Shown: piece by piece, positions 25,135 to 33,726 of the stretch
Layout of the letters: the number at the start of each line of letters is the position of its first letter
Position numbering within the stretch: the first letter of the stretch is position 1
Assembly (NCBI GenBank): GCA_035651655.1
Contig: DASRFG010000023.1
Location: 310,001-374,000, forward strand
From: Terriglobales bacterium
GTDB lineage: Bacteria; Acidobacteriota; Terriglobia; Terriglobales; Acidobacteriaceae
Direction: 5' to 3'
DNA: 64,000 bases
Notes under the pieces: model-generated
Databases searched by the model: none
Told to the model about the DNA's origin: nothing
The model's input: only the letters and a program-made list of their open reading frames with translations
Program-made: the position numbers and the translations under genes

Positions 25135-27366
25135 TCACTCCTTTACACCTGGTACCCGGCCGCGCAAAACGGTGATGGATGCTTTGGGCAGCGTAAATGT
25201 AGTTTGAGGGTTTGCGACAATGCTGCTGGCAACCGGCGGGCCGTCCGGATCTGCATGACTGTTTTGACCGTCGTTGATCCAAACATATTGTTCGCTGCCA
25301 AAGGTCACGAGCTTCACCGGACCGGCGAATGACACGTTCCGCTTTGCCTTGAGATCGTCAAATACAACTCTCACTAAGTGCGGATCGTTCTCGTCTCGGT
25401 TGACCAGCATTAACGACCAGTTCCCGTCCGGCCGATGCAGCGCGTAAGAAGTGACGAGCGCGTTCCCTTCCCTGTCTTTGATATCAATAGAAGAAGGAAA
25501 CATGTGATGCACACCTGAGCGGTGGTGTACCCACTCCAGGTTGATCATGTGGGCGGCAAAATAAGGAGAGGTGTAACCCCGGATGTTGTAGTCCTGGTCG
25601 GAGATGAAATTCGACCACGAAGCCCAGCCCAGGCAGGTATTGTGGACGTCCTGAGGCTGGATCGGGGAATGATGGAATACGGCGCCTCCACCCTCAAAGA
25701 ACGATCCGACATTGTCGGCGAGCCACAGCGCCGCGAAGATGGTCGTCATAGGACCCGTGAGCTGCGCCGCCAGGTGGTCCTCAGTCACCATCAGAGGGAC
25801 TTCCTTGGGTACGCCATCTTGTCTCCACACCTGGAGAATGTGTTTCATCAATTGCGGTTCCTGGTAAAGACTCTTCCAAGTGATGTCGCAAGCTTCAAAG
25901 GGATAGTGCTCAAACGAGACAAACGCAAGGTCGGAGAGATGGCCATGCGACTTCAAGTAATCCACAAAGCGCCCCATCCATGAGGTCCGGCCCTGAGCGT
26001 CTGGCCAGACCCGGATGTCTTCGTTCACGCCTTCGAAGATCGGCCCTCCCAGTTTGAGTTTGGGATCAACCTTCTGAATCGCGGTGGCCCACTGAATGTA
26101 AAGAGCAGCGTAGTCTTCCGGCATCGCGTGCTTCCCATCCGGCTCTTCCCCCATTTCTATGTACGAGATTGGGTAGCCGCGCTTTTCAATGTAGGCTATC
26201 TGGGCGGCGGAATCTTCCGGAGTTCCGTAAAGCATAGTCACCGGAATCATCGCCGGTAGGTTGTTAGTAATGCCGCTGGTGAAAAAAAGATCGAAGCCGG
26301 TGTGTTGGTAACTGCCGGTTGCGTTCACGTCGCCAGCGGAGTGCCAGGGATCTATGGAAGAAGAAGTATAGGTGGTGGGCTTATCGCTGAAGGCTTTTTG
26401 CACCTCCACAAAAGCCCCGCTGGAATCCAGGCTGCCAGCTCGAACCTCCCGAATGGCATAGCCGACGCAATTACGGAGGTCATCCGAGCCGTGAAGATCG
26501 CAAGTATTGGAAGATTCCGTCATCAGGACGCGAAGAAATTGAGTTGAAACGGGGACATCCGCCAGTTTCAGAGTGACTGTTCCGCCTTTGGAATCGTTGA
26601 TCGCTCCGGACGGAAAAACTCTCCATTGGCCCTGCGGGCCACCGTCGAAATCGAGCGCATCTTTTCCGATCCAGTACTCAACCTGGTAGCTCCTGGCGAA
26701 GGGATTTTCCCAGGCTATGCGGACGGCGTTCACCGGCTTTTCGACTTGGAGATCCACCACCACCCATTGTGGATGCAACGTGTCGCTCTCGCCTGTGAAC
26801 TTGCTGGTGAGATAAGGATTGCTTTTCCAATAAGTGAGGTTAGGGCCTTGCACCGGGCGATCGCCGCTGGTTGAAAAACCGCGATGCGGCAACGCGTAAG
26901 CCAGAATGTAACGAATCGGTTCCATCAGTTCAGTGCTGCCGGTGAAATACCCGCTCTTGTGGGAGGAATCGCTCCAGCTTCCGCTCTCGTTCCAGTGCCA
27001 GACCGCCATGCGGAGCTCGGTGTTGTTACGATAGGTGATCGGGCCCCAGCCCGCCGAAAGCGATTCCTGGATGATATGGGGAGAATAAACTTTGTCTATG
27101 TCGTCGTGAGACAAAACATCAACCGAGCTGCCGAGAGCGCTGTCCGGGTCGAAGGAATTAATGACATGGCCTGGAGTAACATCCACGCGCACGGTTGGGA
27201 TTTGGCTTCCGACGCTTGGGTTTGATTGAGCGGGAGCTGTTCTGGACTCCCCCGACGCAAACAGCACAGTGAAGGCCAAAATGGCAGTAATGTTAAATCG
27301 AGCGGCAGTTCTTACCTTTACAGATTGGATCGTGACAATTCCCCCTGCCATTATCATCTGGAGCAT
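25135..27366 (-). CDS. Exported glycosidase of clan GH-A type with discoidin-like domain
   Basis: A 743-residue protein with an N-terminal hydrophobic signal region ending near TAPAQS. The first part carries a discoidin/F5-8C-like beta-sandwich (about 90-300, e.g. WVVVDLQVEKPVNAVRIAW). A TIM-barrel glycosidase follows, with a likely acid/base Glu in YIEMGEEPDG and a likely nucleophile Glu in PLMVTEDH, as in clan GH-A families such as GH39 or GH79. A C-terminal beta domain completes it. The substrate cannot be deduced. Several in-frame ATGs near the start (27366, 27357, 27351) have no clear ribosome-binding site, so the exact N-terminus is open. Confidence 0.72.
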   Translation of the reverse strand: MLQMIMAGGIVTIQSVKVRTAARFNITAILAFTVLFASGESRTAPAQSNPSVGSQIPTVRVDVTPGHVINSFDPDSALGSSVDVLSHDDIDKVYSPHIIQESLSAGWGPITYRNNTELRMAVWHWNESGSWSDSSHKSGYFTGSTELMEPIRYILAYALPHRGFSTSGDRPVQGPNLTYWKSNPYLTSKFTGESDTLHPQWVVVDLQVEKPVNAVRIAWENPFARSYQVEYWIGKDALDFDGGPQGQWRVFPSGAINDSKGGTVTLKLADVPVSTQFLRVLMTESSNTCDLHGSDDLRNCVGYAIREVRAGSLDSSGAFVEVQKAFSDKPTTYTSSSIDPWHSAGDVNATGSYQHTGFDLFFTSGITNNLPAMIPVTMLYGTPEDSAAQIAYIEKRGYPISYIEMGEEPDGKHAMPEDYAALYIQWATAIQKVDPKLKLGGPIFEGVNEDIRVWPDAQGRTSWMGRFVDYLKSHGHLSDLAFVSFEHYPFEACDITWKSLYQEPQLMKHILQVWRQDGVPKEVPLMVTEDHLAAQLTGPMTTIFAALWLADNVGSFFEGGGAVFHHSPIQPQDVHNTCLGWASWSNFISDQDYNIRGYTSPYFAAHMINLEWVHHRSGVHHMFPSSIDIKDREGNALVTSYALHRPDGNWSLMLVNRDENDPHLVRVVFDDLKAKRNVSFAGPVKLVTFGSEQYVWINDGQNSHADPDGPPVASSIVANPQTTFTLPKASITVLRGRVPGVKE

Positions 27367-27480
27367 GTCGGATCGCGGAGATTAGCACGCCAAGAGACTG
27401 CTTATCAAGGCGGCTAGCGGCTCACATTTGAGGGCTTGCGGGCCGCTTCCAGGAGCACCTCAAACAAACGCAGATACATC

Positions 27481-29772
27481 TCAGAATCGGAACAAATAAG
27501 ATACCTTGACGAAGAACTGACGGTCATCGTTGATAAAAGCCCTGCGAGTGCGCACCAAGTCGCCGTTCGCAATGGCGAGTGCTCGATCGAGGTTCTGCAG
27601 GTTGGTGTTGTATCCGACGTAGATCGCGGTACCGGGGTGGATCAGGTACGCGATTAGAAAATCTGTGTTGAAGTTTTTTGTAGTAGGAAGACTGGTACGC
27701 AATGGGTTGGCAAGCACCGTGGAATACTGCAGGATCACGCGAGCCGAGAGTGCGGGAGTGAACTGATAATTCCACTTGGAGCGCAGAATGTGATTGTTGA
27801 AGGCAACGCCACGGTGGTTCACATCCGCCAGGCGGAACCAGAGGTAAGTATTGTCAATGCGCAGATGTTTACTCGGTATAACGCTTAGATCGGTAGTGAT
27901 GCTGTTGCGGCGCGCCAAATATGGGTCTATGCCAACCGGAGGTGCGTAGTTAATACGGCGACCCCAGCGATAGTCCACATTGAAAATGACCTGCCTGAAC
28001 GGGGCCGAGCGGAAGGTGAAGAATCTAGTATTACGAACAAAATCTCTATTCTCCTTCAACACAGAAAAGTCCCTCGGACGGAGCAGTTCGGCCTCCTCAG
28101 CGTAACCAACCTGAAGCTTCGTCTGCCGCGGCATCTCGAAGGTAAGCTGCGGGATGTAGCCCCAGTTCAGCCGATCCCCCTCGTGGTCATATATGCGGTA
28201 AACCTGAAAATCCGGCTGCCAGCGCAAAAGATATTTCTTTGGCCAGAAATCATAAGAAATCTCGGCGGTCACATTATGGATGTCTGGTTGAGGATCAAAC
28301 CCGGTCTCCGTGCGAAAGCCATCGCTTCGTCCGGTGTAGTGAAGGTTGGCATACAAACTGTGACCATTGCGGCTTAGCTCTCCCTCGAAAGCAGGGCCGG
28401 CCAGGTAGGTTCCGTCCGTCTGACGAGTGGAGCTCTCAACCGCCTGAAATCTGCTGACGGTTGTCTTGGAGAGGCGCAGCGTGGCGTCGGCCCCACCTAC
28501 GCGGTTGAAACTTCCATCGAACTCGCGGTCGGTGTACATCAGTCCGACGGTGGAATCCTTTCCTACGTCGCGGCTCACACGCGCAATGCCGAAGTAGGCA
28601 CGTTTATTGGCCAGCGGATCGTTGTCGGGGACGAGCAGACCAGGAGAGCGATCGTCGGCCACCAGCGTGCCTATGGAGTACTTCCCCATTTTTCCGGTGA
28701 GCCGAACTCCGTATTGGGGCTGAGCGATACGGCGCGTAAAAAACAGATTGATAGGGGTGTCGAAGTAATTGGAATTTTCCAGAAAGAAAGGACGCTTCTC
28801 CGGGAAGAAAACTTCAAAACGCTGGCTGACGGTGACCTGCGGCTGGTCAGACTCGACCTGGCTGAAATCGGGCTCAACGGTGGCGTCCAGAACCATGCTG
28901 TCCTTGATGATGAACTTGGCGTCCACACCGCCGTCAAACTTGGCATCGCGAGAGTCAAACCGCGGAGCATTAGGATCACGCAGATCCAAGCCGCGAAAGG
29001 CACGCATCAGGCCATAAGGGATGAACTGCATGTTGCGCCCAGGCGAGATGTTTTCTATCCCGTTCATCTCGCCATTCTGGGCGATGATCCCTCCGTTACG
29101 GCGGCTGCTTGATGGCCAGAAGGATTTTTCGTTGGCGCGATGAATCTCCCGTTGTAGGGATATCCCCCAGCTCTGGACGGGAGCGTTGCTGAATCGCAGC
29201 GACTTGAATGGAAGGGCCATCCACGCCACCCAGCCCTGGGTAGTGATCTGCCCACGGGAATACCAGACAGTATCGAAACTGAAATCCTCGGTATTGTCGG
29301 TGGCCAGACCGTCGCCCTGGATGCCAGAGGGGTTCACAACGAACTCATAGGCTCGACGATGATCGTGAAAACTGTCTATCCAGATGTCCACAAAATCATC
29401 GTCCCAAATGTCATCACGGTGGCCCAGGTGGGTGAGGATTTTATTCGGTTCCTTGTCAAAACAGACGAATACCGCGTAGAAGTTCTTTCTGTCGTATCCC
29501 AGATAGGCCACTGTGCGTTGGCTAACCGGTTCACCGTCGTGCGGAATCCACTGGTGGAAACCCTCGATGCGGGCCATCTTGCCCGCCATGCGTGGGCTCG
29601 GCTCCATGGAGAGAAAATCCTCTATTGTCGGCGCCTGCTGCATATGTGGGATGCTTACCGCACGCTCAGATGGCCGATTAACTGGTGCTTGGGCTGCCAA
29701 CGAAGCCGCCGAAAACGAGACGAGAGCCAGAACTACCGAACGGCCCAGCGGTATTCGAGTGAGCAGCTTCAT
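27481..29772 (-). CDS. DUF5916-family exported protein (CBM9-like domain plus barrel), copy 1
   Basis: A 763-residue protein with signal peptide (MKLLTRIPLGRSVVLALVSF). The N-terminal domain (about 40-240) resembles a family-9 carbohydrate-binding/sugar-binding fold, with typical AYLGYDRKNFYAVFVCFDKE and DFVDIWIDSFHD. The rest is beta-rich (DUF5916), with FFPEKRPFFLENSNYF in the centre and a C-terminus FVKVSYLFRF that ends in an aromatic residue, as outer-membrane barrels do. It is probably an outer-membrane protein of unknown ligand. A paralogue sits at 49107-51416 with the same C-terminal motif. Confidence 0.82.
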   Translation of the reverse strand: MKLLTRIPLGRSVVLALVSFSAASLAAQAPVNRPSERAVSIPHMQQAPTIEDFLSMEPSPRMAGKMARIEGFHQWIPHDGEPVSQRTVAYLGYDRKNFYAVFVCFDKEPNKILTHLGHRDDIWDDDFVDIWIDSFHDHRRAYEFVVNPSGIQGDGLATDNTEDFSFDTVWYSRGQITTQGWVAWMALPFKSLRFSNAPVQSWGISLQREIHRANEKSFWPSSSRRNGGIIAQNGEMNGIENISPGRNMQFIPYGLMRAFRGLDLRDPNAPRFDSRDAKFDGGVDAKFIIKDSMVLDATVEPDFSQVESDQPQVTVSQRFEVFFPEKRPFFLENSNYFDTPINLFFTRRIAQPQYGVRLTGKMGKYSIGTLVADDRSPGLLVPDNDPLANKRAYFGIARVSRDVGKDSTVGLMYTDREFDGSFNRVGGADATLRLSKTTVSRFQAVESSTRQTDGTYLAGPAFEGELSRNGHSLYANLHYTGRSDGFRTETGFDPQPDIHNVTAEISYDFWPKKYLLRWQPDFQVYRIYDHEGDRLNWGYIPQLTFEMPRQTKLQVGYAEEAELLRPRDFSVLKENRDFVRNTRFFTFRSAPFRQVIFNVDYRWGRRINYAPPVGIDPYLARRNSITTDLSVIPSKHLRIDNTYLWFRLADVNHRGVAFNNHILRSKWNYQFTPALSARVILQYSTVLANPLRTSLPTTKNFNTDFLIAYLIHPGTAIYVGYNTNLQNLDRALAIANGDLVRTRRAFINDDRQFFVKVSYLFRF

Positions 29773-29970
29773 TGTTCGGCGAACGCATTGAACTTCCGCG
29801 TTGCAGCTTTTGACGGGCGGACAAAGAGAATGAAAGCAAGGAATGGGCAGCAGGGGTAAAGATTTACAGAACGAGTAGCTCCTCTATTGAGACTATCTGT
29901 TCACCGCCGGGGTAGCCCCCGATGGCGGGCAATGATTGCGCTTACAATTGCACTAGCATTGAAAACGCGC

Positions 29971-30918
29971 ATGAGATTCCTCAACTACGGCATCGCAACT
30001 GCCTTATTGCTGATCGCCGCCAACTCGCCCGCTCACACCCAAACGGTGGCACTCGATCTCAACACCGGTTACAGGCAGATGTATAACCTCGACTTTGTAG
30101 GAGCTCACAAGACTTTCGCCCAATGGGAACAGTTGCATCCCGATGATCCGTTAGGTCCGGTATCAAATGCGGCGGCCTATCTGTTCGCCGAGTTCAAACG
30201 GCTCAAAACCCTCGAATTCGATCTGTTCACCGAGAACGCTAAATTTGAGGAGCGGCCCAAATTGGCTCCCGATCCCACGGTGAAGACCTCTTTTGAAAGT
30301 GAACTTTCAAGAAGTGACCAACTTGCAAATCGAAAACTGGCAGCGACGCCGAATGACGCACATGCCCTCCTGGCTTTGCTCATGGCGAACGGCCTGCGCG
30401 GGGATTACGCGGCCCTCATTGAGAGGAGAAATCTGGCGGCCTTGAGCTACATAAAAAAGGCACGTGAGCTCGCGGAGAAAGTTCTATCGGCGGATCCCAC
30501 CTGCTATGACGCACATCTTGCGGTCGGAGTAGAGAATTATCTGTTGAGCTTGCACCCCGCACCGATCCGGTGGATCTTGCGACTTGGGGGCGCGCAAACT
30601 GATAAAACCGAGGGTGTTCAGAAGCTGCGGCTCACCGCTCAGAAGGGACACTATCTTGCGCCGTACGCACGTTTGCTGCTCGCCGTGGTGGCCCTCCGCG
30701 ATAAGGACCAAAACACGGCGCGGGATTTGCTTGAGGGCCTCGCGTGCGAGTTTCCCCAAAATGATCTCTATCGCAAGGAGTTGGCTCACATCTCACCCCA
30801 CCCGGCGGCTCTAGCGGGAAACCCCTGTCCCATGCTGCGCCTGGAAAGTTCCGACCGCAGTGATATCAATCTGAACCGTGTTGCTGACGCGCAGAAAGAG
30901 CGTACTTGGATTTTTTAG
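29971..30918 (+). CDS. Exported helical-repeat (TPR-like) protein
   Basis: A 315-residue protein with a signal peptide (MRFLNYGIATALLLIAANSP, cleavage near HTQ) and then alpha-helical repeats of TPR type (YRQMYNLDFVGAHKTFAQWE, ALSYIKKARELAEKVLSADP, YARLLLAVVALRDKDQNTA). It is probably periplasmic and protein-binding. The chosen ATG 29971 gives the best signal peptide. The frame is open upstream. Its last 108 nt overlap the 3' end of the minus-strand yceI-like gene. Thus its final 35 residues (from about GNPCPMLRLESS) are probably read from antisense sequence rather than conserved. Confidence 0.72.
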   Translation: MRFLNYGIATALLLIAANSPAHTQTVALDLNTGYRQMYNLDFVGAHKTFAQWEQLHPDDPLGPVSNAAAYLFAEFKRLKTLEFDLFTENAKFEERPKLAPDPTVKTSFESELSRSDQLANRKLAATPNDAHALLALLMANGLRGDYAALIERRNLAALSYIKKARELAEKVLSADPTCYDAHLAVGVENYLLSLHPAPIRWILRLGGAQTDKTEGVQKLRLTAQKGHYLAPYARLLLAVVALRDKDQNTARDLLEGLACEFPQNDLYRKELAHISPHPAALAGNPCPMLRLESSDRSDINLNRVADAQKERTWIF

Positions 30919-31428
30919 TCCCCACGCCTCATAGGGAACATCGAAGTGGGTCGTGGCGGAGAGTTGGTCTCCAGTCACCTGAACGGGCAATGCGAGAGTC
31001 ACATCATGCTGTGAGCCGTGAAGTTGAAAAGTCCCTTTGACCTGTACCTGGGAAGAACCTTGTGGAGCCACTTTTCCGATTACCTGTTTGGGGGAAAACT
31101 CTATCGTGGGATATTGCTGGCTCTGGAGAATGTTCTTATGCATCTTTTTATCGCGCGATTGGTTGCCGCTCTCCCCGCTGGTAGCGTCAATAATCACATT
31201 CCCACTGGCCTCTCCAGTTGAGGGATCAAAATGGATCACGCCTGATTTCAACCGAAAGGTTCCATGGATGGTGTGAAGCACGTCGTGGAGGGTGAACTTA
31301 ACAGTTGTTTTGGCCGGATCCAGTTGCACGACGTTATCCTGCGCGACAGAGAGGTGGCACAGCAGAAACGCGCAGAAGAAGACGACGACGTTCGATGATT
31401 TAAGCACATTTTTCGCTACTAATCGCAA
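30811..31428 (-). CDS. YceI-family exported lipocalin-like protein
   Basis: A YceI-type beta-barrel of 205 residues. Typical stretches are LDPAKTTVKFTLHDVLHTIHG, GVIHFDPSTGEASGNVIIDA, NQSRDKKMHKNILQSQQYP and FQLHGSQHDVTLALPV. YceI proteins bind isoprenoid or lipid ligands in the periplasm. I start at TTG 31428, because GGAGG lies 5 nt before it and the resulting N-terminus (RLVAKNVLKSSNVVVFFCAF) is a signal peptide. The open frame reaches 31521. It converges with the TPR-like gene and the two 3' ends overlap by 108 nt. Confidence 0.86.
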   Translation of the reverse strand: MRLVAKNVLKSSNVVVFFCAFLLCHLSVAQDNVVQLDPAKTTVKFTLHDVLHTIHGTFRLKSGVIHFDPSTGEASGNVIIDATSGESGNQSRDKKMHKNILQSQQYPTIEFSPKQVIGKVAPQGSSQVQVKGTFQLHGSQHDVTLALPVQVTGDQLSATTHFDVPYEAWGLKNPSTLFLRVSNTVQIDITAVGTFQAQHGTGVSR

Positions 31429-31595
31429 TCTTGCCTCCGTTACACATGGTGCGTTCGGATAAATCAGAGTTGCGCTCACGATGAGGCCACGCCGGCGGAC
31501 CTTTATGCGAAGGAGCGGCAATTAGAGCAAGGTAATCCACGTGGTTACACAGAACAGGAGAAAAGGCATTACAGACGTGGGAACCGCATTTTTAT

Positions 31596-31669
31596 TGGCT
31601 GCCCCCCAGGGATTCGAACCCCGATATGCTGATCCAGAGTCAGCTGTCCTACCATTGAACGAGGGGGCA
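31596..31669 (-). tRNA. tRNA-Gln (anticodon CTG)
   Basis: On the minus strand TGCCCCC (31669-31663) pairs with GGGGGCA (31606-31600), followed by G and an encoded CCA. The anticodon stem-loop GCTGACTCTGGATCAGC presents CTG, and the T-arm GGGGTTCGAATCCC is canonical. It decodes CAG. Confidence 0.95.
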
Positions 31670-31824
31670 ACCATCAAATTATTCATTACGTTACGGCTTC
31701 TGGTCAAATCGGAGCCGCCAAGGCCAGGAATCCTTTAAAACAGCACTGCTGGAGTCAGTCGAGCTTGCGCCGTGTTCTTCTTCGCCATCCTCCCGTCGTT
31801 CCAGGATGAGCTATAGGGTAGGAA

Positions 31825-32364
31825 CTACTGCAGGACGTGGGAATGAACCTCGCAAACCGAACGTAGCTCGGTTGGATCGGATAATACGGCGCGAGGATAG
31901 GCGCAATGCAGGTTGAAGGTGCTACCCGCAAGGGCGGAATTCCAGATGTCTTCAAGGGCCAGGGCTGCCTCCTTTTGACCGCCGTTCCAGAGAACCGCGA
32001 CCATCTCGCCAAACACGGTGAGGCCCTGATTCTTGCTCTTAGCGCGAGCGCGAGCATCTTCTAACACTGTCCCAAGGCTGGTGGAAAACCGCGTCGCGTC
32101 AGGAAACCCGTCGAGCATGAAAGTGGCCAATGTCTCGGCGGCGTCTAGCATGATGTAGCGTTGCTCGAGCGCCGCACTGCATACGTCAATACCGGCGTTT
32201 TCGAGTTCGGCAAGCAGCCGAATGCGGTGATCTCCCGTCGCGACGACGAGAACAGCATCGCCCAGGCGAAGGCTCGTCGAAACGATGGCACAGAGGCGGG
32301 TGATCAGGTCCACTTCGTGTTCGTACACGTGAACCGAGTGGACAGGCGGCAGGTGGCTCGGCAT
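31825..32364 (-). CDS. MEDS-domain sensor protein, cysteine form
   Basis: A 179-residue single-domain protein of the MEDS type (the sensory domain named after methanogens and the methylotroph regulator DcmR). It begins near VHSVHVYEHEVDLITRLCA and contains GDAVLVVATGDHRIRLLAEL, QGLTVFGEMVAVLW and the terminal strand FNLHCAYPRAVL with C154. Start at ATG 32364 is supported by GAGGTGAGG. A longer frame exists to 32439. It follows a pseudo-receiver gene on the same strand by 52 nt. A second MEDS gene on the opposite strand has TGA at what I take to be the position of C154. It presumably reports a small-molecule or redox signal to the neighbouring kinase. Confidence 0.82.
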   Translation of the reverse strand: MPSHLPPVHSVHVYEHEVDLITRLCAIVSTSLRLGDAVLVVATGDHRIRLLAELENAGIDVCSAALEQRYIMLDAAETLATFMLDGFPDATRFSTSLGTVLEDARARAKSKNQGLTVFGEMVAVLWNGGQKEAALALEDIWNSALAGSTFNLHCAYPRAVLSDPTELRSVCEVHSHVLQ

Positions 32365-32416
32365 CTCCTCACCTCGTATCCAAATAGCATACCGCATTCC
32401 GCTGTCTCTCTCGCGG

Positions 32417-32821
32417 CTAAGGCGATTTTTTTCGGACAAGCGCTATTGGGGTGGACTGACCGACTGCACGGCGACGTTCAGCGGCGGGGTCGATCAGGAA
32501 AGCGAGGCTCCGTAGGAGTTCGGCCGGATCGCCAGGGTCAAGATACCGATCGACTTCTTTCAGGGGCGACTCGTGAGGGTGGGTGAGCGCTATGACGGGC
32601 ACTCCAGGGTTCTTCTCGCGAAAGCATCGGATGAGATCCAGTTTGTCCTCTTGCGGAATGCTGTGGCCGAGGACGAAAAGATCGAACCCGCCGGCTTGGC
32701 AAGCCTCGGCGCCGCGATGGAACCCCAGGGCGGAGACAACGTCATGACCCTTGCCGGTGAGCAAAAGCTCGCGCGTTCGCAAGAGCGTCGTGTCATAGGA
32801 GATAGAGAGAATACGGGCCAC
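32417..32821 (-). CDS. Receiver-like domain protein lacking the phospho-acceptor Asp
   Basis: A 134-residue single-domain protein with the CheY-like order of strands and helices (VARILSISYDTTLLRTRELL, GFDLFVLGHSIPQEDKLDLI, VPVIALTHPH, RYLDPGDPAELLRSLAFL). The position of the phosphorylated Asp is Gly (FVLGHSIP), and the Lys of the last loop is not evident. It is therefore a pseudo-receiver, probably a binding platform. Start is GTG 32821, with CGAGG 8 nt upstream. It precedes the cysteine-form MEDS gene and is divergent from the MEDS/kinase/regulator operon across 257 bp, so both units may share control. Confidence 0.75.
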   Translation of the reverse strand: MARILSISYDTTLLRTRELLLTGKGHDVVSALGFHRGAEACQAGGFDLFVLGHSIPQEDKLDLIRCFREKNPGVPVIALTHPHESPLKEVDRYLDPGDPAELLRSLAFLIDPAAERRRAVGQSTPIALVRKKSP

Positions 32822-33078
32822 CGTCCATGCCTCGGCAGACGGATGACATGTTAGCCTAAGTTGGCGGAGAGTGAAAAGCGCCTTGCTGCGCATCGCAGGC
32901 GCAACAGTTCGAGAGTGGTAAAGGAAAAGAGCGGCAACGGCCCTCCGCTCCGTAACTGACAGAATCGCCGATATTAATGCGCCGAGCAGCCGATCTGGCT
33001 ATTGTTGCATCCCACGGGGAGGGTGAAGTGTGCCTTGTGGATTCCCCAGAGTCGAAAATTTCAGCGAGGTGCAATGTG

Positions 33079-33726
33079 ATGACTGCGGAACAGCCGATCC
33101 ATTTCGCCAGTGCGACGCTCGGTAGGCAACGCCACATATGCGCCTTCTTCCATTCTCCGGAGGAGGAGTACCGCGTTCTGTTGCCATTCATTCGAGAAGG
33201 CATTGAACGAGGCGAGAAGGCATTTCACATCGTGGATCCACGTCTGATCGACGATCATCTCGCTCGACTGCGTGAGGCCGGTATCGATGCCGATGGCGCA
33301 CGATCGCGTGGTCAACTCCTGGTGAAGCGCTGGCAAGACGCCTATCTGCGTGATGGTCACTTTGATCAAGATCGAATGCTGGCTTTGATCGAGGAGGTTC
33401 TGTCGGCGGGACCGGCAGAGGGCTACACTCTCACTCGCCTGGTCGCGCATATGGAATGGGCGCTCGAAGATTTTCCCGGCGTCGACGACCTCGTGGAATA
33501 CGAAACGCGGCTGAATTTTGTCTTACCCAAGTACAATGATCCCGTTATATGAACGTATGACTGCGCCAAGTTTGGCGCTGGGATCGCAATGGACATTTTG
33601 CGGACGCATCCGATGGTGATTCTTGGAGGCGTCCTGCAACGGAATCCGTTCTTCGTACCGCCCGCCGAGTTCCTCGCGGAGCTCCGAGAGCGCGGGGCGT
33701 ACACAGTGTCACGCGCAATTGCTTGA
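33079..33726 (+). CDS. MEDS-domain sensor with in-frame TGA, candidate selenoprotein
   Basis: A frame of 216 codons interrupted only by TGA at 33550-33552 (codon 158). The part before it is a MEDS domain (RHICAFFHSPEEEYRVLLPF, GEKAFHIVDPRLIDDHLARL, MEWALEDFPG, YETRLNFVLPKYNDPVI). The part after it continues the same domain: TYDCAKFGAGIAMDILRTHP and VILGGVLQRNPFFVPPAEFL. From memory of the family, that strand reads VxCxYD, so TGA stands at the conserved Cys. C162 follows as U-x3-C. A hairpin lies 16 nt after the TGA. ATG 33079 has a GAGGTG site. The final TGA overlaps the kinase TTG start by 4 nt, so ending at 33552 would uncouple the kinase. The alternative is a nonsense mutation. Confidence 0.75.
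33563..33578 (+). promoter_or_regulatory. Candidate bacterial SECIS hairpin in the MEDS gene
   Basis: GCGCCA-AGTT-TGGCGC forms a perfect 6-bp GC-rich stem with an AGTT loop. The loop starts after 16 nt counted from the TGA at 33550-33552. The loop has G in its second position followed by U, as in the well-studied fdhF SECIS loop, and the distance is at the lower limit described for bacterial SECIS elements. After a T-T mismatch the stem can extend by one C-G pair. Confidence 0.58.

Noticed and set aside
33550-33552. General TGA reassignment (for example to Trp) as explanation for the internal TGA codons
   Set aside because: Several genes in the window end naturally at TGA at the expected length (for example pgk, the amidohydrolase and the MEDS gene itself), so TGA works as stop here.
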